DNA of 64,000 bases from Aradus depressus (Eukaryota > Arthropoda > Insecta > Hemiptera > Aradidae): positions 5,766,001 through 5,830,000 of the forward strand of contig OY759214.1 in the NCBI GenBank assembly GCA_963662175.1. The letters run 5' to 3'. Position numbers and translations under genes: made by a program. Positions 34,031 to 46,000 of the stretch are shown piece after piece; the first letter of the stretch is position 1, and each line of letters starts with the position of its first letter. Below the pieces are notes generated by a model. It searched no databases, had not been told where the DNA came from, and saw only the letters and a list, made by a program, of their open reading frames with translations.

Positions 34031-34376
34031 GAGGGCGCCGGTAGCTCAGTGGTATGCGTATTTGACTTCTGAGCTCAAGGTCGTGGGTTCGTAACCCGAC
34101 CGAGGCCCTTAGTTTATTTTATCTGGGAGGTAAAATAAACTTAAGCACGCCGTCCTTCGGATGGGACGTTAAGCGATGGTCCCGAGCCTGTACGATGTCA
34201 GGTACTCGTTAAAGACCCTTACCCTAGATGAATAAAAATTTAGGGTTGGCAAAATTTAGGACTCCCACAGTAGAGTCGGGCTCATGTCCACCAGAGTGAC
34301 GAAAGAGCGCTCTGGTAGTAGGCGATATGACCTCGTTGTTAAAGCCCGGGCATGAGTCATAAAACCTAACCTAACC
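34031..34376 (+). mobile_element. Full-length tRNA-derived SINE
   Basis: The tRNA-like head GAGGGCGCCGGTAGCTCAGT (A box) and GGTCGTGGGTTCGTAACCCG (B box) is followed by a conserved body (GGGACGTTAAGCGATGGTCC, AGAGCGCTCTGGTAGTAGGC) and a tail AAAACCTAACCTAACC. Exact 11-bp target duplication ATATTGAAAGA at 34020-34030 and 34377-34387. Confidence 0.93.
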
Positions 34377-34492
34377 ATATTGAAAGATCTATTAACAAAT
34401 TTATTAATAACAATTTTGGAAAAATTAATATTTTTTCAATGAAATCGAAACATGAAAACCATGATCGCGTAATCGAAATTCGGCCGAGAACC

Positions 34493-34727
34493 TCCCTTTT
34501 ATCTGGGAGGTAAAAAAAACTTGAGTCTGCCGTCTTTCGGGTGGGAAGTACCGCGATGGCCCCGGCCCTGTACGATGTTAGGTACCTATTAAAGAATCAT
34601 AGCCTACCTAAACCGGGATAGACAACATTTGGACTCCTCCCCATGGTAGAGTCGGGCTCATATCCACCAGGGCAATGAAAGAGCGCTCTGGTAGAAGGCG
34701 ATATAACCTAAGTTAAAGCCAGGGCAG
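34493..34727 (+). mobile_element. 5'-truncated, diverged SINE copy
   Basis: Body of the same SINE family starting at the GGCCGAGAACCTCC junction and running through GAAAGAGCGCTCTGGTAGAA. The tRNA head is missing and divergence is higher than in the copy at 34031. Confidence 0.8.
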
Positions 34728-34739
34728 ACACAAACAATA

Positions 34740-35810
34740 TGTTGGCTAAAAAAAGTCCTAGCAAGCAGATGCTGCGTAAAGTTTCAGTTGTTCTCTCTGG
34801 CTCATTGAGTTGTTCTTGGAGAAGGAGAGATGCATAAATAAATAAAATCAATGTAAAATGTCTATGTACATAAATTTAATTCATAATGATTTATAATTTA
34901 CTAGTATATATTTTATAATTGCAAATAATATACATTTAATAATTTATATAACACCCCCTCGAAATACATCAATGATAATAAATATATGAACAAAATTCAT
35001 CAATAATTGATAATTGGTGCTATTATAACATTTAGGTATAATAAACAACATACAGAGCTCGTTTACATAAAAATATCACAGTCTCCATAGAATAAAAAGA
35101 AAAAAAAAAGTAACACGTGTTTTATCTCTTAAAATTGGACCCCTAAAAATAAATTTAATAATAATAATTTATAATTATATATTTATATTTAATACAAGTT
35201 TGAAATAAAGCAAAATCACAGTATATAAATATCCTAATTTATTTCAACTGAAAATACATAAAATACACAATACATCGAAGCATGCGCCAGCCTAGCCAAT
35301 ATCTAAGTAACGAAAAATGACAATTTCGTTTGATAATTTGAATTTGCAACAAACTAATATTAGACTTATTAGTAACATTTTAATAGCAAGATGCTGCAAA
35401 TTATTTTAGTCCGACCATAAATACGAAAAATTTAATTGTTTTTGATTTTCATATCAAGTTCCGACTTCGTTTCTTTTTATGATATAATAATATATAACTT
35501 CCTTCATAGGAAAATAATAATAAAAATAATGTCCCTCAATGATAAAAATGAAAGTTAACATTATTACAGGCTGATGTTACTTGAGCAAAACTGTGTTTAT
35601 ATAAGACTGTATTTTTTTTTCTTTATTAATCTGTCTAAAAATAGAAATTATAAATATTTACACATTTTTTGAATAATTAATTTATCATATTTTTAATTTT
35701 ATGTATTACTTTAATTTTAACAAGTACAAAACCCTTATTATATATCGTATGTTTAATTACACTAGCAGCTGAGCAAGCGAGAAGCTGGGCCAAGGATCTT
35801 GGAACGGGGG
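34740..35810. other. AT-rich intergenic DNA
   Basis: No gene, transposon end or tandem array recognised. Confidence 0.5.
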
Positions 35811-35817
35811 TAACAGG

Positions 35818-36423
35818 GCCTCTTTGGTGACATGAGGGCCACTTTGGTGACATGAGGAGGCCACTTTGGGGACGTGAGGGGCCACTTTGGTGACATGAGG
35901 GGCCACTTTGGTGACGTGAGGGGCCACTTTGGTGACGTGAGGGGCCACTTTGGTGACATGAGGGGCCACTTTGGTGACGTGAGGGGCCACTTTGGGGACG
36001 TGAGGGGCCACTTTGGTGACGTGAGAGGCCACTTTGGGGACGTGAGGAGCCACTTTGGTGACGTGAGGGGCAACTTTGGTGACGTGAGGGGCCACTTTGG
36101 TGACGTGAGGGGCCACTTTGGGGACGTGAGGGGCCACTTTGGTGACGTGAGGGGCCACTTTGGGGACGTGAGGGGCCACTTTGGTGACGTGAGGGGCCAC
36201 TTTGGGGACGTGAGGGGTCACTTTGGTGACTTGAGGGGCCACTTTGGGGACGTGAGGGGCCACTTTGGTGACGTAAGGGGCCACTTTGGGGACGTGAGGG
36301 GCCACTTTGGTGACGTGAGGGGCCACTTTGGGGACGTGAGGGGCCACTTTGGGGACGTGAGGGGCCACTTTGGTGACGTGAGGGGCCACTTTGGGGACGT
36401 GAGGGGCCACTTTGGTGGCGTGA
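35818..36423 (+). repeat. Minisatellite, 21-bp unit, about 29 copies
   Basis: The unit is GGGGCCACTTTGGTGACGTGA, with G/T (GGGGAC or GGTGAC) variants alternating along the array. As 21 is divisible by three, both strands are open in several frames (RGHFGDV repeats on plus). No evidence it is translated. Confidence 0.97.
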
Positions 36424-36505
36424 GGGAACACATATCAATAATATATAAACAATCTCTTTAAGGATATAAACTGATTTTTATACATGAAACGGGGGCATTT
36501 CTAGA

Positions 36506-36703
36506 TTAGCTTTTGACCAAGTGGAACTTCTTCATAAATTGGATGAAACCAGTATTTAACGAGTACCACACACAGTCAGACTCAACCAACAGACAGGAGT
36601 ACTTGATGGTCCGATAGGGCTTTGTCATCTCCTCGTTATGTCTGATAATAGCAGGCACGTCACAACATACTATAGTAAAATTCCCTCTGAAACGGACAGT
36701 CAC
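36506..36703 (-). CDS. Unidentified ORF or terminal exon
   Basis: A minus-strand frame stays open from about 36757 to a stop at 36506. It reads as ordinary protein: FRGNFTIVCCDVPAII, RHNEEMTKPYRTIKYSCLLV, ESDCVWYSLNTGFIQFMK, ending HLVKS. A possible acceptor (CTGTCCGTTTCAG) at about 36680 would make it a 3'-terminal exon. Without splicing the frame extends a further 18 or so codons upstream. I do not recognise the family. No upstream exon is found between here and the TMF 3' end (37551). It could equally be a retrocopied fragment. Confidence 0.35.
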   Translation of the reverse strand: MTVRFRGNFTIVCCDVPAIIRHNEEMTKPYRTIKYSCLLVESDCVWYSLNTGFIQFMKKFHLVKS

Positions 36704-36989
36704 GGCACCAAGAAAATTGTTCGTTGCAGAAGGGTGTCCGTTAAGGAGGGATTAAAAAAAAAAAAAACTACGCAATTTGTGACGCCCACTTTAAATCTCT
36801 CCGGCAAGCGAACGCACAGAAGATTTATTAAGTATGTTATAATTATTGACTTCGATTTTTTTTGTTTTAAATAAAGGAACTTTCGCGGTGTCATTTTGAG
36901 GACCAGTCAACTTCACTGTAAAATAACGACTGAGATGTGTTGGGGTTTGTGCGGAAAACAAAGAATTAGCAATGACACGTGCTTGCAAA

Positions 36990-37065
36990 TCAATAGGTGT
37001 CGTTCTTACGGGATTCCGGATTAAATTCGTGTCGATGCATTCATTCTATCGGGAGTTATCGTGTT
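36990..37065 (-). repeat. Dispersed 'TGTATCGACACG' repeat fragment
   Basis: Minus-oriented copy: GGTGTCGTTCTTACGGGATT, GTGTCGATGCATTCATTCTA, TCGGGAGTTATCGTG. Confidence 0.6.
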
Positions 37066-37550
37066 CACACACACAAGCAGCCAGTTTTTTTTTTTCTTTT
37101 ATTATTGGAATCGTACAGGGCCATTATTTTCAATTAATACTCGACATATTATTAGTGTCGATACTTTTGTTGCAATATTTGAAAGTAAACGTACCATAAA
37201 GTGGTTCATTTTCATTAGAAAACTGTAGATACTATGTACCTAATGACAGGCTCTGTCTTCAGTCGAGCATGAAAGATTCTGTGCATCTTGCTCAGCTATT
37301 ATCTATCATATCACCGCACCTGATTTGGGAAAAATGTAATTTTATTCAAACAGAATGAATTATAGCATTAAATTTAGGTGACTTTTTTTTTTTTTTTTTT
37401 TTTTTTGCACAAGATGGTGGCATGTTAAAATCAATTCATTATTTCTTTTTTAAGAAACCGTGTTTCTGAATTATGAAAAATGTGGCTATGCTAGGTCCGC
37501 CACACTTCCACAAATTGTAATGGATTGAACACAATTATTGTACAAAACAG

Positions 37551-37556
37551 TTTATT
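37551..37556 (-). terminator. Probable TMF1 polyadenylation signal
   Basis: AATAAA on the minus strand 17 bp after the TMF1 stop codon. This would give an unusually short 3' UTR. Other A-rich hexamers lie further on, so the true cleavage site is uncertain. Confidence 0.45.
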
Positions 37557-37572
37557 ATTAAATAACTTCACA

Positions 37573-37620
37573 TCATGAAGGCGGAGGGAGGGCAGCTGTT
37601 TTCTTCAATAGCTCATCAAT
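37573..37620 (-). CDS. TMF1: TMF1 exon 18, terminal exon with stop codon
   Basis: Acceptor TTTTTTTAAATTACAG. Encodes IDELLKKTAALPPPS and TGA at 37573-37575. IDELL completes the conserved vertebrate KTQIDELLRQ end. Phase 0 from exon 17 confirms the junction. Confidence 0.93.
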   Translation of the reverse strand: MDELLKKTAALPPPS

Positions 37621-39711
37621 CTGTAATTTAAAAAAATAATACATAAATATAGGTTAGGTTAGGTTTTATGACTCATGCCCGGGCTTTAACTACGAGGTCA
37701 TATCGCCTACTACCAGAGCGCTCTTTCGTCACTCTGGTGGACATGAGCCCGACTCTACTGTGGGAGTCCTAAATTTTGCCTACCCTAAATGTTTATTCAT
37801 CTAGGGTAGGGGTCTTTAACGAGTACCTGACACCGTACAGGCTCGGGACCATCGCTTAACGTCCCATCCGAAGGACGGCGTGCTTAAGTTTATTTTACCT
37901 CCCAGATAAAATAAACTAAGGGCCTCGGTCGGGCTACGAACCAACGACCTTGAGCTCAGAAGTCAAGCACGCATACCACTGAGCTACCGGCGCCCTCTAC
38001 ATAAATATATATTTCCATAAAACAATAATTATAAAAAAACAAAAAAACAAGGGATGTGCGTAGAATACGTCTTGTCACACGAGTATTTCATGGTGACTAA
38101 TAGTCTGACAGATCAAACACCCGCGCAGCTCCTCCAGTTGCTTAGTTACGACTACCGGAATGACACAAAACTTGTTATGTTTACCTCATTTTCGGCCGTA
38201 TTCCATTTCCAATCTCACCCTTTTTCACAAAAACGTATTCTATGTCAAAAAAATCAGAAAATTGTGACATTTTCATAAATAAATCTAAATGCATGTATCT
38301 AACTTCAAGACTCTTCCATAACGCTCCAATTTAAATCCCATATCCACCAGAAAGTCACTAGATCCCGTCCCTCTGATCTTCATCTCCCCTCCCACAGGAC
38401 AACAACCTAGCACAACTCCTTCCTTATCCAGGCTAACTCCCTCTGGAACTCTCTCCCTCTCCAGATTCGCCATGCTCCTACTCTTCTTTCATTTAAATCC
38501 CTATTTTCCCATTACCTCCAACAAGAAACCTCTGATTCCTAAGACTAGCTCCTACGGGATAGTTCTCGTCTTCCTATAAGTCTCTCCATTGGACAGTTTG
38601 TTACTTTATTGTTTCATCAGTCCAGTTAGAACATAACTTGGTTATCACTTGTTAAATATACCTAGTATGATACCGTCCATTTTATTAAATATACCTAGTA
38701 TGATACCGTCCATTTTATTAAATATACCTAGTATGATACCGTCCATTTCACTTAATATATATACATTATTTTTTTCTGTCACTCCTCTATCTTTCTTTAT
38801 AATTACTCATTATTATTATTTTTTACATTATTATTCTTAATTTATTTTTATTATTTTGATCATTGCCTGTCAACAACAATTAATGTTTCTTTAGTTAATA
38901 CCTAGAGGCCTCTTTTCTTTTTTCTTTATTCTGTCTCGTTTGGTTGATACTCTCGTTTATTTCTTATGTTATTATTCTTAGGGGACGTATGTCCCAGAAT
39001 AAAGATTATTTTTCATTTTCAAGACATCATCTGTAATATGTAAATAAGATGTCTGCACTCAAGTGTTGCTGTTTAAGCCTCCACTATCTACAAAACTAGG
39101 CTCCATGATTTGAGATAATGATATTATATTACCTGAGCTTTGTACATATCTTTAACGTCCTGTAAATCCATTTTTAGTTCTTCACTTTCCTCTAGTTTTT
39201 CTCCATACATTTGCAACAGTGCATCGTACTGAGTCCTGTGGGCATACATTCACTCTATATAATTGTCGAAAGTATTGTAAATTAATAAAAACCTCTTAAC
39301 CAAAGGCAAATAACCGGCTTCTCATTTAGTGAAAATTGTATATTTTTGTTATTCCTCATCTATTTGTACAGATACACTGGTGGAAAATGAAATGGATACG
39401 CCAAGTAGAAAACGTAGGTTTGGTTTCAAACTGCCTCAAAAAATTAGCTAGTCTAAGAAATTATTTGTTTTAATATTTCTAATTGTGTATTAAGAGGGGT
39501 TTAAGGGATGACATTAAAGAAATTCTAAAAATAATTATACGCCACCCCCCATAAAACAATTATACCAATTGGATCTGAAGCAACTTTCCAACCAACCAGA
39601 AGATCCCTCCACTCATCGGCATCAACTCGGCTCCATCCCCCGATCTTCTCTCGTTGACAGTCAATAATACATTTTTAATTTCTTTTGCTTCCTCAGCTAT
39701 ACAAATTTTAA

Positions 39712-39742
<31 letters not shown>

Positions 39743-42700
39743 GTTATGTATCGGGCAGAAATTCCATGTTGAGTTTTCACTAAAATTTTATGTTTTCCAA
39801 CCCCTTGATTCGAAAAAAGGAGAAATAATTCTGTCTGTGAACTCGATAACTCCGGATAGAAGGAATGTATCGATACTAAACTGTATATGTGTATTCAAAA
39901 TTCCATAAAAACGACACTTATTAATTTTGAGAGGAATCGGCCAAAGGGAAGAAGTGTTCAGGAGAGACGGCTCACTTCAAAAACCCTAATAACTGCCGAT
40001 GTAATTTTTTTATTTATAAAATTCTTTATTTAACAGATCAACATGAATTTGTTTTGCATGGTATAATTGCATAATTGAAAATCTATGCGTTAGTAACATT
40101 TGACAAATGAAAAGTAACTTTTGGGATACATTTACCCCTTAAAGTTTGTTTAAGCAATTAATCAATAGAACAGAAAAAGTAAAAAATGTACAGATATTTA
40201 GAACATTCAGATGGCTGGACTAGCAGGAACATAATGAAACATTTTAGGGGGGGAAAACTGATAGTAAAAGTTCATAATAAAATGTCCTGAATGAGACGCG
40301 GCTTTAAACGAAGTGTTTCGGAACTCACCCCTAACTTGAACCTTCTAGCACCTTTAACTGATGGTAAGTTATAGTGATATTTCCCGAATTTCCTCCTGAT
40401 GAAGTCGTCTATGGTCTCAAGTTGTAGCTCCCAGTGTAACTGGGAGTTTCGAACGAACCAGGGGGTGTCCACCGCCATGCTCGTCACCCTATTTCGGAAG
40501 GTTTGAATTCTCTTCATTTTTGAATTTGACGCTGTGGGGTACACCTCAGACCCGTACAGAAGCAGCGGTCTAAGAATAGCCCTGTACAGGAGGAGGGTAC
40601 ATTGAGGCTTTAGTTTAGATTTCCTGTATGAGGATTTAGGAGCCCCTATGTAAGTCAACTGTTGAATATTAGCGCAGACGGTCGACTGGTTTTGGAGGGG
40701 GGCGAAATGTTATAATTCGTTCTGGGGAAGTACATTGGCGGTCATTCACCGACGACTTTTTTATCTGAGAAATGAAAAAACCAGGTCCCATTACAAAAAT
40801 CTGAAAGGAGAGTTCGTCAAATGACAGCCCTAAGATCTTTTGTAAAAAGGCGGATCACATAGTACTTTACATTAATCGTAAAGCTATGTGTCGAAAAATA
40901 GTTTTCTGCATCCAGAACCCCATAAGGACGATACATATTAATTTTGAACCAAATAAAAAAAAACCTAAAGACAATGTGTAACCACAAATCCATCCACAAT
41001 CATCATATACGATATAACTGTAACAATACATTCTGCTGTTTGCAAAACCTGAGCTGTCAGGCATATCTGTATAAAAAAACTCAGTTAATGTTTTAATAAT
41101 TATCAGTAACTTCTCACCTTGTATGTTCTTTATATATTAATACTATATTATATATTTTTATATAATATAATACTATATTATATATATTATTATATTATAT
41201 ATATATAAAAATATATTAATACTCTACATTAAGAATATATTAATACTTCAAATAGATTTCAATTGAATTCAATAGATTTTTTCTAGCCTTTTTGTAGACA
41301 AGGTTAGGTTAGGTTTTATGACTCATGCCCGGGCTTTAACTACGAGGTCATATCGCCTACTACCAGAGCGCTCTTTCGTCACTCTGGTGGACATGAGCCC
41401 GACTCTACTGTGGGAGTCCTAAATTTTGCCTACCCTAAATTTTTATTCATCTAGGCTAGGGGTCTTTAACGAGTACCTGACATCGTACAGGCTCGGGACC
41501 ATCGCTTAACGTCCCATCCGAAGGACGGCGTGCTTAAGTTTATTTTACCTCCCAAATAAAATAAACTAAGGGCCTCGGTCGGGCTACGAACCCACGACCT
41601 TGAGCTCAGAAGTCAAGCACGCATACCACTGAGCTACCGGCGCCCTCTTTTGTAGACAACAGCTGTGAATATTTTTATCGAAAAAAGTCGAAGTTCATAT
41701 GTTAGAACACTGAAAAAAACGGTTCAAAAAAAGTGGTGTCCGATGGTAAAAAGAAAAGAGCTTCGCCCGGATTTTTACATTTGAAATCGAAAAAATGTTG
41801 TCTCTCAATTGATTTCAATGGGGATTTCGTTTTCCGATGATTATTCCTCCGTGGTATGTTCGATTTCAGATTTTTTTAGTAGTAAACCATCGTCACCGTG
41901 TAAACTACCATCGTGGCAAATTTCAATGTGATGGGTAAAGGGGTTTAGGAGGAGTACGAGTACAACGAAATACATGACTCGCCTAAGAAAGAGCTTCGTA
42001 AACTCAGCTCAATAATTTGAAATAATAATAACACAAATGCTTTCATATGACGTCCTAGTTATCTCACTAAATATTACTTTGTTATCTCCCTCATTTCCTC
42101 CCAACGAAGAGATGGTAAATTCAAAATACTGGTCAATTCAAGATTTCCTTTCGACAATAAGCAACTTTCCAGTGCAAATAGTTTGGTTTTTAGAGAGTTG
42201 GACCAACTGTCGCAGACAGCGAGCTGTAAGGGTTCCGTTTTCAGTTTTCAATCTATGAAAGCCTAAAAATATTAAAATGAAAAAAGTCTCACTTGAGAAG
42301 TGCCAAAGACTCAAGGTCGGAGGAGTGTTTTTCTAGTTTGGCTGTGAGAGAGGACACCTCATCCCGGAGGCTGGACCTCTCGGACTCCAGACGAGCTATC
42401 TCCCACTGCAGCTGTTGGATGTCCCCTGCAACAGTCAACATTAGCTATCATCAGAAGAGCGGGGGAGGCTAGTGTACGTAGGTCGTAAGAGGGAGGAGAA
42501 GGACGCATTGGTTCTATGGTCGCACAAAAATATATCACGTAACTATATCATTATATTCATTACATTTTTACAGATCACTCCTCCCCCTCCTTTTTTCTCC
42601 TCCTCACTCGTATTCCAAATATGGAACTACTCGTTAGTGATATTTATCAAATTATTCAGTAAATATTTTGTGAAGATTAAGAAAGTCAACTTATCTAAGG

Positions 42701-43013
42701 AAGTCAATAATAAAAAAAAAACATACGAGGTCTGTTCAAAAACGCGGACTGACGTCATAAAACAAAATATACTTTATTTAGAAGTTACATTTCTGGGTCC
42801 CCTTCAAAGTACTCTCCTCCCCAACGCACACACTTATCCCAACGGTGTTCTAACTAGTTGAAACAGTCCTGGTACGCTTCTTTCGTAATTTCCTTCAGCT
42901 ACTTCGTCGCATTTGCCTTAATCTCGGGAATCGCCCTCAAATCTTCTTCCTTTCAAGGGTCTTTTGAGTTTGGGAAACAAGAAAAAGTCTCAAGGAGCAA
43001 GGTCAAAGGAGTA

Positions 43014-43044
<31 letters not shown>

Positions 43045-46000
43045 AGAAGAATAGTGATCGAGTTTTTGGCCAAAAACTCCCGAGTTCTGAGGGCTGAATG
43101 CACAGCGATGCATCTTCAATTTGTCGGTCAAAATCTCGTGACAAGATCCAACTGACATCCCTCACTCTTCACCAAGCTCCCTGACGGTCAGACGTCGATT
43201 TGCCCGCACCAGGGTGTTGATTTTGTCGACGTGTGGGCCATCAGTTGATGTGGAAGGACGTCCAAGACACTCATCATATTCAATCGACCACGCTTAAACG
43301 TTCATGCCACTTGAAACATGCCGCAAACTTCATAGCAACATCACCGTAAGTGTTGAGCATAGCAAATATTTCAGTCACAGATTTCCCAAGTTTAACACAA
43401 AATTTCACAGCAAGTCGTTGCTCATTCATTGTGAAATCCGTCAAACGAGAAAGTCGCACTTCACTAAAAACTGCGTAGCTAATCAACAAATGAAGGTATC
43501 TGCAAACGGGAAACAGCGTTATCATCAGCTCATCTGTACAAACCTAGCGATTCCCCTGGAACCAACTGGAGCCGCGCAATTCAAATCGTCCGCGTATTTT
43601 TTGAACAGACCTCGTATCTTAAAACTCGTTGCTATACGTTACGATTTGAACTATACTTTCTTTGGATTTGTCCTATTTCAAAATTGAGAACATTGAGATG
43701 TTTGGAAATTTCACAAGGAACATTTTTTGTAAGGACTAAAGTTTCGACAGGACTAACTGTTTTCATGTAAAGAAATGAAAGAAAACGTCTAAAAAAAAAA
43801 ACCGGGCCGCCTTCAAAAAATTTCATGCTAAAAGGTTTCCCGGCGTTGCCCTATTCTTTATTTGGAGCATTGATTATGTGTGATATTCAGATAAAGAATA
43901 AAAACAGTTATTCTCTCCCCCCTTCTACTTGTACCTTACTTCCCTCCCTTTCCATCTCGCTATATATCGCTTCCTTCGCGGAAAACGATTATATAACTTT
44001 AAAAAAAATGTTTTCCATATTGATTCAGTTTTTTCTGATTAATTTCTGTTACATTTCCACGTAGTATCAATATTGACAGAAAAATGAAATAACTGCTCAT
44101 TCTCCAAATAAACATCTCTGAAATCGTATATGTACTAAAACCTAATCCTGATTAGACAGACACAAAATATGCAGTTTGGTTGAATATGTTCAGCCATTTT
44201 CTCATGATAATAGGACAGACATTTAAAAAAAACTTGATTTATGCCCTTTTATATGTAAAGATAGAATGTGACCTTCAGTTTTCTCTAAAGCTTTTATAAT
44301 CAATGAGATTTTTGATTAAATCAATAATATAAGCTGTATATTTTCAATTTGTATTTATTTAATCTAATGATCTGTTCGTATTTGTGTGATATATCCGATA
44401 AATACATATAGATACAAAATATTGCATTAAAACCTACGATGTTGAACAACAAATATATTACTGTATAGTTGGATGAACCAATTTTTCATTTTGCCTCCCT
44501 AAAAATGTCTCCTTTAAAACGATTTCACCAAATCCCGTCCGGGTTTGAATATTTTTCTTCTTTTTTTAAAATAAATTATCGAAAATAATAAAAAATAAAA
44601 ATATAAATGTCCTTACCGTCTCTTAATTTGAGCTGAGCTTGAAGATTTTCAATATAAGAGCTATTGTTGGCCGGCCGCAATATTTCGTAGGTTCGACCGG
44701 AGTTGGATGAAGTTTCCAAAAATTCATCTCCTAACTGTAACAGAAATGATATAAATAAAACAAACTTATTTTTTGAAATATTGTGTATTCCAAGAAAAAA
44801 TGTATAAACTATCAGTTTCGGCACTATACGGTCATGTTTTAGTTATAAACTAAAAGTTAATCTTAGCTTCAATTTAAGTCCTTTGCCCACCAAAGACCCA
44901 CCAGATCTCGTCCTTCACATATCTTCTCCCCTCTTCTCATCGCTCCATTGTCTTCCACAATTCGTTTTATTATTTGCTCGTTTTATTAATTTACAACGCA
45001 AAAAAAGACAATCAGCGATCTGTAAAATTATTTTTTACAAAACAAAATTGAAGTTAAAATTTAAAAATCACACAATTCAAATTTTGAATAATTTCAAAAA
45101 TATTGTAAAAGTAGGCGCGAACATGATGGTAGAAAGTTAGCGGAACACTGACAAACAAAGGGCGGAGTAGTCTGAGGGAAGGCGTAGAAGTATACGAACA
45201 TGATGGTAGAAAGTTAGCGGAACACTGACAAACAAAGGGCGGAGTAGTCTGAGGGAAGGCGTAGAAGTATACGAACATGATGGTAGAAAGTTAGCGGAAC
45301 ACTGACAAACAAAGGGCGGAGTAGTCTGAGGGAAGGCGTAGAAGTATACGAACATGATGGTAGAAAGTTAGCGGAACACTGACAAACAAAGGGCGGAGTA
45401 GTCTGAGGGAAGGCGTAGAAGTATATTTATTTTTATTTTTAGATTTATTCAAATGAACCTATATGAACCTATATGAACCTATATGAACCTATATGAACCT
45501 ATATGAACCTATATGAACCTATATGAACCTATATGAACCTATACAGGTTATATGAAATGTCATAATTGAACTTAAAACAAATCATCTACTACATATAATA
45601 CATAACACTATAATTTAAGAATCATCACAGTTAAAAAAATCTCCTAATGTCATAAAATAAATGGGTTTTTTTAAATAGTAAGGACACTGCTTAAAAATTT
45701 CTTTTCGTTCAGGTCTCTTTGAGTAAATGATTATATGACTTAGCTCAGCTCCTACTCAGCCGATGATATGGAATCTTGATATTGTTTCCGTCCCTAGGAC
45801 CATATTCCTGAGTTGATTGTGGTTTCTTCACTTCTGTTATTACACAGGAAGTATGTCCAACTGCCGGAAAAGGGGTTTACAATGAGCATTGTAAGTAATA
45901 GTTTGTAGCGGGGCTACCAGACCGCGCTGTCTATCTTCAAACGTTGTCCAAGCCACTTCCCTGTCAATATTAAAAATTTCGAAGCTCTTAGGTTTTATAT

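Larger units (their letters stand above)
31580..34395. mobile_element. Large foldback structure housing a hAT, a hairpin and a SINE
   Basis: Left arm 31580-31712 (CTTTCAATATGGTAATTTGA to CATCTGCGGAAAAAGGGCCC) is inverted relative to the right arm. The right arm is broken into 32678-32710 (GGGCCCTTCTTCCGCAGATG), 33895-34030 and 34388 onward by three insertions: a hAT (32711-33616), a hairpin (33621-33894) and a SINE (34031-34376). The spacer 31713-32677 has no recognised gene. Removing the inserts restores a continuous arm. Confidence 0.75.

Noticed and set aside
34031..34110. Functional tRNA gene
   Set aside because: A and B boxes are present but this is the head of a multi-copy SINE with body, tail and target duplication; the cloverleaf stems are not kept.
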